Source: Pseudomonadota bacterium (GTDB taxonomy: Bacteria; Pseudomonadota; Alphaproteobacteria; Micropepsales; Micropepsaceae). Taken from it: a stretch of 11,649 nt of DNA. Every line of letters starts with the position of its first letter. Position 1 is the first letter of the stretch. Below, in pieces: positions 5,866 to 11,649 of the stretch. Position numbers and translations under genes: made by a program. The stretch is taken from contig JAKBAU010000090.1 of NCBI GenBank assembly GCA_021808875.1, positions 1-11,649 of the forward strand, in the 5' to 3' direction. The notes below the pieces were generated by a model. That model was not told where the DNA came from. It saw nothing but the letters and a program-made list of their open reading frames with translations, and did no database searches.

Positions 5866-6747
5866 ATGACAGACCTAGATATCCGGCGCTCACCGACTGT
5901 AGCGGCATTCTTTGATAGCGCCACGAGCACAATATCCTATCTGGTGGCAGACCCTGAAACCCGACGTGCTGCAATCATTGATTCGGTGCTCGATTACAAC
6001 CCACATGCGGGACGCACGAGTACACGCTCTGCAGACGTGATGTTGGAATATGCGCGGAGACACGACGTTAACGTCGACTGGCACCTGGAGACCCATGTAC
6101 ACGCGGATCATCTGACCGCAGCGGTATATCTGAGGGACAAACTGGGCGGGAAAATCGGAATTGGCGAACACGTCACGCTGGTACAGTCGGAATTTTGTGA
6201 CCTCTTTAATACCGAAGCTGAATTCGTTCCGAATGGACAGCAGTTCGATCACCTCTTTCGGGATGGCGAACGCTTTAACATTGGAACGCTTGAGGCGCAG
6301 GTCATACATACCCCAGGACATACACCTGCATGCGTGAGCTATTTAGTGGGTTCAATCGCTTTTGTTGGCGATACTTTGTTCATGCCAGACTATGGAACGG
6401 CGCGTTGCGATTTTCCTGGCGGAGATGCCCGCACGCTTTATCGCTCGATTCAAAAGATTTTCCAGCTGCCCCCGCAAACCGTGCTTTATATGTGTCACGA
6501 CTATCGGCCAGGCGGGCGTCCAGCCTTGTGGCAGACGACAGTGGCCAAGGAGCGAGCGGAAAACATACATGTTCTTGACGGCGTCAGCGAGGATGAATTC
6601 GTGTCCATGCGCACGACACGCGATAAGACACTTGATATGCCAGTTCTGATTTTACCCGCAGTGCAGATCAATATACGGGGCGGTCATTTCCCGCCGGCGG
6701 AGCCAAACGGCATTCACTACCTCAAAATTCCTTTGAATAAATTGTGA
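5866..6747 (+). CDS. Metallo-beta-lactamase-fold hydrolase, ETHE1/Blh-type (probable persulfide dioxygenase)
   Basis: A 293-residue cytoplasmic protein. It carries the metallo-beta-lactamase motif THVHADH (H77, H79, D81, H82), HTPGHTPACVSYLVG (H148, H152), GDTLF (D169) and CHDY (H211). H77, H152 and D169 line up with the 2-His-1-Asp iron site of human ETHE1, which oxidises glutathione persulfide to sulfite. GTARCDFPGGDARTLYRSI is typical of the ETHE1/Blh branch rather than of glyoxalase II or true beta-lactamases. The C-terminal extension, ending NGIHYLKIPLNKL, makes it about 40-50 residues longer than ETHE1 and is typical of the Blh-like bacterial group. No rhodanese, sulfide:quinone reductase or ArsR/BigR-type repressor is adjacent. 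Start: ATG 5866 is preferred; an in-frame TTG at 5854 is possible. The ribosome binding site is weak (GGAT about 7 bases upstream). The sequence looks less GC-rich than its neighbours. Branch is confident; reaction is by homology. Confidence 0.9.
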   Translation: MTDLDIRRSPTVAAFFDSATSTISYLVADPETRRAAIIDSVLDYNPHAGRTSTRSADVMLEYARRHDVNVDWHLETHVHADHLTAAVYLRDKLGGKIGIGEHVTLVQSEFCDLFNTEAEFVPNGQQFDHLFRDGERFNIGTLEAQVIHTPGHTPACVSYLVGSIAFVGDTLFMPDYGTARCDFPGGDARTLYRSIQKIFQLPPQTVLYMCHDYRPGGRPALWQTTVAKERAENIHVLDGVSEDEFVSMRTTRDKTLDMPVLILPAVQINIRGGHFPPAEPNGIHYLKIPLNKL

Positions 6748-7479
6748 GAAGTATTAATCTCCGTCAGCCCTTCAAAGCAAGCTCGAGCTTAGCATTCCCA
6801 ATTCACGTCAAGTGCGGTCAGCCAAGCGGTTGTGACTTGCAATTCCAATTTCGAGCGGCGGGTGAAGGCGTTAGATTCACCGCAGGTTCGCTTGCGTTCT
6901 TGCCGTTCTGTCATTGCATTGGTTCGGCAGCGACACATCCCGTCACGTTGACCAAAGGAGCTGGGTTTTCCGATCTGAGATTGTAGGTGTACCGTCCCAC
7001 TTGCGCTCCTCACCCCGAAGGTCTCAACGCATGTCGCATTGCTGCAATCGCTGCGACGCATCTCCGCGTGGTTGCCGTAAAAAGCAGAGGTTGTCTGTGA
7101 GCAAAGTGCCGGTACGTCGTCGAGGGCTCGAAGCATGGCCCGGCACACAATCGGCGTACCGGACGTCCGGCAGCAACCACTTGAATGACACAGGGGAGCT
7201 CCAGGCAACTGCACACCAAAGTGGTCGTCACGGCGACCTGTGTCTCTTGATGTGCGGCGAGGATCTCTGAGGTGAACGGGGACTCGTAGAAGATGATGAC
7301 ATGGCAGGTGGGCGAGACGGCTAACGGCGCGACCACTCGGGTTGTCACCCAGTTGTTTCGCCGCATCTCCGGAAAGCAATGCTTCCGTGCAGCCATCATA
7401 TCAAGTCGCGCTCCTGCTTGCGCCGGGAGGGGGAGGAGCGAGTTTGCCAGACGTCAGGATGAGGGAAGCAGCGCTTGCC
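6748..7479. other. Gene-free interval between the metallo-hydrolase and DUF302 genes
   Basis: About 730 bases between two convergent genes. Long open frames exist on the minus strand (6789-7379, 7010-7399) and the plus strand (6914-7270), but they overlap in different frames, are rich in Arg, Cys, Ser and Thr, and show no motif I know. An imperfect stem of GGTGAA with TTCACC (6861-6881, loop 9, with further GC pairs outside) lies about 110 bases after the metallo-hydrolase stop; no T-run follows. A 12-bp palindrome AAGCTCGAGCTT sits at 6779-6790. A decayed gene is possible but cannot be named. Confidence 0.45.
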
Positions 7480-7866
7480 CTAAAGGCGTTCGACTGCTTG
7501 GCGCAGTTTCTCCTGTACGCGCTTGGCCGCAGACTTGAGGCTTATGTTTGCAATTGCCTGCATTGACGCCACGGGATCGATAGCAGCAACTTCAGTTCGT
7601 CCGCCACCGATGTCCTGGAGAACGACATTGCAGGGGAGCATGGTTCCAACTTTGTCTTCGATTTCAAGCGCCTCAAAGGCCATTGAGGGGTTGCAGGCAC
7701 CAAGAATGACGTAGCGACGAAACTCCTTGCCGAGCTTCTTCTTAAAAACATCCTGAACATCGATCTGCGTGATAATTCCAAATCCCTCCTGCTGGAGAGC
7801 CTGTGTCGTGAGGCGAACAGCCTCATCAAAGTCTTTTCCGAGTACTTTCGAGAAGTAATAGGTCAT
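7480..7866 (-). CDS. DUF302-domain protein
   Basis: A 128-residue protein that consists of one DUF302 domain from end to end. Typical features are KVLGKDFDEAVRLTTQALQQ (N-terminal helix), EGFGIITQIDVQDVFKKKLG, the signature ILGACNPSMAFEALE with Cys58, a second Cys in LPCNVVLQD (Cys79), and EVAAIDPVASMQAI. The biochemical role of the family is not established. It is often found near redox, stress or sulfur genes, and the same holds here, beside an ETHE1-like protein. No signal peptide is seen, so it is probably cytoplasmic. The start is placed at 7864-7866, with GGAG 7 bases upstream; the frame extends 8 codons further to a TTG, which would overlap the palindrome and is unlikely. The gene converges on the metallo-hydrolase gene across a 730-base gap and follows the amidotransferase gene on the same strand after about 230 bases, too far for certain co-transcription. 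Family is confident; function unknown. Confidence 0.93.
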   Translation of the reverse strand: MTYYFSKVLGKDFDEAVRLTTQALQQEGFGIITQIDVQDVFKKKLGKEFRRYVILGACNPSMAFEALEIEDKVGTMLPCNVVLQDIGGGRTEVAAIDPVASMQAIANISLKSAAKRVQEKLRQAVERL

Positions 7867-7880
7867 TATCCCACTCCGGT

Positions 7881-7919
7881 TTGACGTCAACTGTGAGCAT
7901 AGCGGATCAATACCGATCC
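7881..7919 (-). promoter_or_regulatory. Two palindromic elements upstream of the DUF302 gene
   Basis: TTGACGTCAA (7881-7890) is a perfect 10-bp palindrome beginning 15 bases upstream of the DUF302 start codon. GGATC-N6-GATCC (7904-7919) is a second inverted repeat a little further upstream. TATGCT on the minus strand between them is a possible -10, so both would sit across the promoter. They are candidate operators; no regulator is known, and the gap 7920-8099 shows nothing else clear. Confidence 0.25.
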
Positions 7920-8099
7920 CCTATAACGCTCATCGACAAGACATTGTCCATTGCTCTTGGCTTCATGTCGCAGTGAGTACTCCGAGTTCCATCGGCACAA
8001 CCCTGAAGACTCTGTTCCTACCTCTCGCGGGCGAGCGCCAGATTATTCCCACCACCATAACGCATTTTAATATCTGAGCTCGCCGGCGAAACAGAATTT

Positions 8100-8903
8100 T
8101 TAGGATAGCAGAACCTTTCCATTGCGAACTATGACAATTTCGCTCTCGTCAAAAGGTCGCCACAACTCATCGCTCAATGGTACGCTAGCGATGAGAACGA
8201 GCTGCTGGGGGGGCTGCCCAGTTAGCGTTGACGGCTCTTCTTGCACCAGAGCGTCACTGTCGCTTGCGCAGCTTCGTTGCAACAGCCATAGGCCCGGAGG
8301 TTCAATTCTGCCATCACGCTGGATACGGCGATGTCCATGCGCGAAAAGAGCATCGCTGTCTGAATACAGGAAGTTTGCGGGGCCCAATGTGCGCATATCA
8401 GAAGCAAAGCGCTCGACTTCCGCACGTCGTGCCTCCAGGGAGGGTATTTCATCCGCATGCCAAATCTTAGATAGCCGTTCGAGCAGGATGCAGAAAGCGA
8501 TTTCGGAATCGGTTTCCCCCAACGGCGCAAACCGCCGGTATTGATCGGGTAGCTTTTGTGCGATTTTGCTCAGCATGCCGTTGTGAGCGAATATGTGAGT
8601 GCGGCCTCCCAATTCGCGAACAAAGGGCTGTGTGTTGGCGAGGCATACGCTCCCCTCTGTCGCATGGCGAACATGGGATATAAGGAGATTCGTAGGTTGG
8701 CGGCGCTCTTCAATGAACTTCAGCCATTGACTGTTGGCTGCGGGCTCTGGCTCCTTGTACAGACGGGCATCATGCCCGTCGTATAGGGCAAGCCCCCAGC
8801 CATCAATGGCGTGGGTGGCATACCCACCACGTTGTGCGAAGCGTTCCAGGGAAACGGTTGCGCGCGTGGGAAGCCTGCTCGCCAGGCAAAACAATTCGCA
8901 CAT
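8100..8903 (-). CDS. Class II glutamine amidotransferase (Ntn-hydrolase, YafJ/EgtC-like)
   Basis: A 267-residue protein starting MCELFCLAS. After Met removal Cys2 is the N-terminal nucleophile that hydrolyses glutamine. Further class II motifs are DGWGLALYD (about 34-42), HVRHATEGSVCLANTQPF (77-94, with the glutamine-binding Arg79), FAHNGML (105-111, Asn108-Gly109 oxyanion hole) and GETDSE (129-134, Asp132). This matches stand-alone amidotransferases of the YafJ/EgtC type. No synthase or ligase domain is attached, so the acceptor of ammonia, or the real amide substrate, is unknown. The frame is open for 18 more codons upstream, but the start at 8901-8903 is required to expose Cys2 and has GGAG 11 bases upstream. 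The gene is divergent from the P-type ATPase with about 300 bases between them. No ergothioneine genes are visible, so an EgtC role is not supported here. Confidence 0.93.
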   Translation of the reverse strand: MCELFCLASRLPTRATVSLERFAQRGGYATHAIDGWGLALYDGHDARLYKEPEPAANSQWLKFIEERRQPTNLLISHVRHATEGSVCLANTQPFVRELGGRTHIFAHNGMLSKIAQKLPDQYRRFAPLGETDSEIAFCILLERLSKIWHADEIPSLEARRAEVERFASDMRTLGPANFLYSDSDALFAHGHRRIQRDGRIEPPGLWLLQRSCASDSDALVQEEPSTLTGQPPQQLVLIASVPLSDELWRPFDESEIVIVRNGKVLLS

Positions 8904-9003
8904 TTTCTGGACCGCTCCATAAAATGAATGATGCCCGTGACATAGCATAGCCGTCATATGTTCTTGGTTGCACTAAGCATTTCTGTTCCGTGGCATATCA
9001 ACT

Positions 9004-9017
9004 CTGACGCACCTCAA
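9004..9017. promoter_or_regulatory. FNR/CRP-family-like site in the amidotransferase/ATPase divergent region
   Basis: CTGACGCACCTCAA shares 9 of 10 arm positions (all but A/C) with the element upstream of hsp20 (CTGACCTAAATCAA), with the same 4-base spacer. It matches the FNR consensus less well (7 of 10). It lies about 108 bases from the amidotransferase start and 197 bases from the ATPase start, so either gene could be the target. The role is inferred. Confidence 0.25.
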
Positions 9018-9127
9018 CTCGGGCATCGCTATCGGGATTATCAGCAACTTTTGTCAGCGCGCCGAAGCTCGCCTGACGTTTGGATGGACTTTCTCCGCGG
9101 CGCGTCATGATGGACTGGCAAACCACA

Positions 9128-9157
9128 TTGTCTCAGGTGACGATCAGGGCGCATACT
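9128..9157 (+). promoter_or_regulatory. Weak candidate promoter of the P-type ATPase gene
   Basis: TTGTCT (9128-9133) and CATACT (9152-9157), each 4 of 6 to consensus, are 18 bp apart, about 50 bases upstream of the ATPase ATG. It is the best pair I see in the interval 8904-9206, which otherwise holds no gene. Confidence 0.25.
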
Positions 9158-9206
9158 TGCTCTGGCTGTCATAGCACGCCTCGTATGTTTGGCTTGGGAG
9201 GGAACC

Positions 9207-11558
9207 ATGAGCGGTCCGGTGCAGGAAGGCAATGCTGGCACTACAGAGGTCGGGCTGACCACCGCCGAGGCGCGGCAGCGGCTGATGCAATTTGGACCAA
9301 ACCTCATCCCTGAACACCAGATCCATCCGCTCCTCACCTTGCTCGGGAAATTCTGGGGACCTATTCCGTGGCTTTTGGAGGTAACCATTGTCCTTCAGGT
9401 GCTGCTCGGAAGAGACCCTGAGGCGCTGGTCATTGCCGTGTTACTTTGTGCCAATGCAGGGATCAGTTTTGTACAGGAAGGCCGTGCAAGCAGGGCCCTC
9501 GATCTTCTAAGAAAGCGATTGACCGCGACTGCACGGGTACTTCGCGATGGTACCTGGCATTCGGAGCCTACGTCCAATCTTGTTCCCGGGGACGTGGTCC
9601 ACATCCGTATGGGCGATCTGGCGCCTGCTGACGTCCGCATCCTGAACGGGGAGATTCTGATTGACCAATCAGCCCTGACAGGGGAGTCGGTGGCCGTGGA
9701 AGCCGGTGCCGGCGCGATGGCGTATGCGGCGTCCGTGGTGCGTCGTGGCGAGGCCACCGGCGAAGTCGTGGCAACCGGTCAGAAAACCTACTTTGGTAAG
9801 ACCGCTGAGCTCGTAAGGACCGCCCAGCCGACCAGTCATCTTGCCGGGATGATCTTCAGGATTGTCCGCGTCCTGGTGGCGTTCGACGTCTTGTTGATCG
9901 CCGCACTGCTGGTATACGCCGCATGGTCGGGGCTGGCGCTGCGAGATGTCCTGCCATTTGCGCTTATCTTACTTGTCGCCTCTGTCCCGGTGGCGCTACC
10001 CGCAACCTTTACTTTGGCAACCGCATTGGGTGCGGCAGAACTAGCTCATTCTGGTGTTTTACTGACGCGTCTTTCGACGATCGAAGAAGCCGCGGGCATG
10101 GATGTACTCTGTACGGATAAGACGGGCACCTTGACGGAAAACCGTCTGACATTATCGGCGCTGCGACGGTTTGGAGCTAAATCCGACGATGAGTTGCTGC
10201 GCGCTGCGGCACTGGCGAGCGATCCCGCCACCCAGGATCCCATTGATCTCGCCATTCTGAGCGCAGCCTCGGCGCGAAACCTTCTCGCCATGTTGCCCAC
10301 GCGGATTGAATTCGTCCCCTTTGACCCGGAAAGCCGTTATTCGCTGGGACGCTACCATGCCGATGTTGGCGAGTTCTGTGTTGCCAAGGGCGGACCGCAG
10401 GAAATTCTCAAGCTGGTGAGTACACCTGTGGAGATCTCAGACGCCGTCAATCAGTTGGCAGCCACAGGGGCCCGGGTTCTTGCGGTCGCGGAGGGTGACG
10501 CACGTACCCATTTGAGCCTCGCCGGCCTTGTCGCGCTCGAAGATCCACCGCGCACCGATGCTGCCGCCTTGATCAAGGGACTGGGCGATCTTGGCATACG
10601 GGTGATGATGCTCACTGGGGATACCGAGCCCACGGCGAGCCTTATCGCCCAGCGGGTTGGCATCAAAGGGGCCATAGCCCCTGCCGGAACGCTTGATCGG
10701 GTAGATGACATGCATGCCCTAGACTACGGCGTTTATGCCCGCGTCTTTCCTGAACACAAGATAAAGCTGATAAGACTGCTGCAAAAAGCCGGTCACGTTG
10801 TCGGCATGACGGGCGATGGCGTCAATGACGCACCGGCACTCAAGCAAGCCGACGTCGGCATTGCGGTTGCGAGCGCCACGGATGTGGCCCGGGCCGCAGC
10901 CGGTCTCGCGCTGACGATGCCCGGTCTCGTCGATGCATTGACCGCGGTACAGAGCAGCCGTCGCATCTATCAGCGCATGCTGACCTATACCATTAATAAA
11001 ATCATGAAGACGCTGGAAATCGCGATATTTCTGACCGCCGGTGTGATCGTTACACATGAGTTCATCATCACACCATTGTTGATTGTTCTACTGCTGTTCA
11101 CCAATGACTTCGTCACAATGTCGATCGCAACCGACAATGTCAGTTTCTCGCGCCAACCGGATCGCTGGGACGTGCGCATGTTGATGCTGACAGGCGGCAT
11201 CCTTGCCGCGTTCGTTTTGATGCTTTCGTTCACGGTCTTCTTCGTGGGCCGCGACGTCTTGGGGCTTCACCTCCCGCAACTGCAGACTTTGGTGTTCGTC
11301 ATGCTGGTCGCTACCGGACAGGGCAATGTATATCTCGTTCGCGAACGCGGTCCATTCTGGCGCTCACGACCAAGCCGCTGGCTGGTCGTGAGTTCAATTG
11401 TGGACCTCATTGTCGTCAGCATGATGGCTGCGGCCGGCATCCTCATGGCCGCGGTCAAGCTCAAACTGATCCTTACACTCCTTGCCGTGGTGGCAGTATA
11501 TCTGCTCGTTCTGGATCGCGTCAAAATTCAGTTATTCAAGCGGCTAGATGTAAAGTGA
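9207..11558 (+). CDS. P-type ATPase, P3A plasma-membrane proton-pump type
   Basis: A 783-residue inner-membrane pump that uses ATP to move a cation, by family H+ outward. In order: the N-terminal NLIPEH and FWGPIPWLLE before TM1; TM1-2; the actuator domain with LTGES (TGES 158-161); TM3-4 with VASVPVALPATFTLA; the phosphorylation site DKTGTLTEN (Asp304); the ATP-binding domain; TGDGVNDAP (535-541, Mg-binding Asp537 and Asp541); then TM5-10. FTNDFVTMSIATDN in TM6 contains Asp634, matching the proton-carrying Asp684 of plant AHA2. By hand alignment the AHA2 Arg655 in TM5 appears to be Glu604 here. There is no metal-binding N-terminal domain and no long C-terminal regulatory domain: the protein ends soon after the last membrane segment, unlike plant pumps of about 950 residues. 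The start at 9207 is supported by GGGAGG 5 bases upstream; an in-frame TTG six codons earlier is unlikely. The gene is divergent from the amidotransferase gene, with nothing clear downstream to the window end. It fits acid or ion stress, or anaerobic energy balance. P3A type is confident; H+ specificity is inferred. Confidence 0.94.
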   Translation: MSGPVQEGNAGTTEVGLTTAEARQRLMQFGPNLIPEHQIHPLLTLLGKFWGPIPWLLEVTIVLQVLLGRDPEALVIAVLLCANAGISFVQEGRASRALDLLRKRLTATARVLRDGTWHSEPTSNLVPGDVVHIRMGDLAPADVRILNGEILIDQSALTGESVAVEAGAGAMAYAASVVRRGEATGEVVATGQKTYFGKTAELVRTAQPTSHLAGMIFRIVRVLVAFDVLLIAALLVYAAWSGLALRDVLPFALILLVASVPVALPATFTLATALGAAELAHSGVLLTRLSTIEEAAGMDVLCTDKTGTLTENRLTLSALRRFGAKSDDELLRAAALASDPATQDPIDLAILSAASARNLLAMLPTRIEFVPFDPESRYSLGRYHADVGEFCVAKGGPQEILKLVSTPVEISDAVNQLAATGARVLAVAEGDARTHLSLAGLVALEDPPRTDAAALIKGLGDLGIRVMMLTGDTEPTASLIAQRVGIKGAIAPAGTLDRVDDMHALDYGVYARVFPEHKIKLIRLLQKAGHVVGMTGDGVNDAPALKQADVGIAVASATDVARAAAGLALTMPGLVDALTAVQSSRRIYQRMLTYTINKIMKTLEIAIFLTAGVIVTHEFIITPLLIVLLLFTNDFVTMSIATDNVSFSRQPDRWDVRMLMLTGGILAAFVLMLSFTVFFVGRDVLGLHLPQLQTLVFVMLVATGQGNVYLVRERGPFWRSRPSRWLVVSSIVDLIVVSMMAAAGILMAAVKLKLILTLLAVVAVYLLVLDRVKIQLFKRLDVK

Positions 11559-11649
11559 CAGCGTTCATCGCTCCAGCCCTACGTAAATCTGAACAAGGAA
11601 TTTCTGCGGAACGCAGGCTCGTCTGTAAGCGCACGCGCGGAATCCACTA

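Noticed and set aside
6789..7399. Overlapping minus-strand open frames between the metallo-hydrolase and DUF302 genes
   Set aside because: Two frames compete, neither has a ribosome binding site or a recognisable domain, and composition is like shadow frames.
9041..9388. Minus-strand open frame covering the ATPase upstream region and 5' end
   Set aside because: It mirrors the strongly supported ATPase coding frame and has no motif of its own.
1..11649. CRISPR array, tRNA, rRNA or attachment site
   Set aside because: No regularly spaced repeats, cloverleaf, rRNA core sequence or duplicated att-like sequence was found by eye on either strand.

Overview
This window looks like an accessory or genome-edge stretch of a proteobacterial chromosome, probably a beta- or gammaproteobacterium. 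That assignment is inferred from protein flavour, GC-rich composition and Shine-Dalgarno usage; no rRNA, tRNA or phylogenetic marker is present. Coding density is low for a bacterium: several gaps of 450-750 bases hold no recognisable gene, and two loci are visibly decayed. This suggests a region that has received and lost DNA.

Left part (1-2500). A truncated, internally deleted IS256-family transposase remnant lies at the left edge. Next comes a complete crotonase-fold enoyl-CoA hydratase/isomerase gene on the minus strand. Divergent from it is an ArsR-type winged-helix regulator pseudogene with a frameshift in a G-run, two early stops, a second frameshift and a later stop. Its apparent promoter and a 12-bp palindrome over the -35 box are still intact.

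Middle part (2437-5211). An Nramp-like membrane transporter (2552-3838, +) has a good sigma70-type promoter overlapped by repeated TTGC-N5-ATTCGCA elements. Its TM1 and TM6 motifs differ from classical Mn/Fe Nramps. After a gene-free 750 bases comes an Hsp20 small heat-shock protein (minus strand), followed downstream by a very strong RNA hairpin.

Right part (5866-11558). This holds a metallo-beta-lactamase-fold protein of the ETHE1/Blh persulfide dioxygenase type (+), a DUF302 protein (-), a class II glutamine amidotransferase (-), and a large P-type ATPase of the P3A plasma-membrane H+-pump type (+). The last two are divergent and share a ~300-base control region.

Taken together, chaperone, persulfide/thiol detoxification, a DUF302 protein, a metal transporter and a proton-export ATPase read as a stress, pH and ion homeostasis neighbourhood rather than one operon: almost every gene has its own upstream region. 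A CTGAC-N4-[A/C]TCAA element, resembling an FNR/CRP-family site, occurs upstream of hsp20 and in the amidotransferase/ATPase divergent region. It is the only hint I found of shared regulation. I see no clearly new multi-gene system. The most unusual items are the Nramp variant with its iterated promoter elements, and the bacterial P3A ATPase with a Glu apparently at the position of the plant pump's key Arg.
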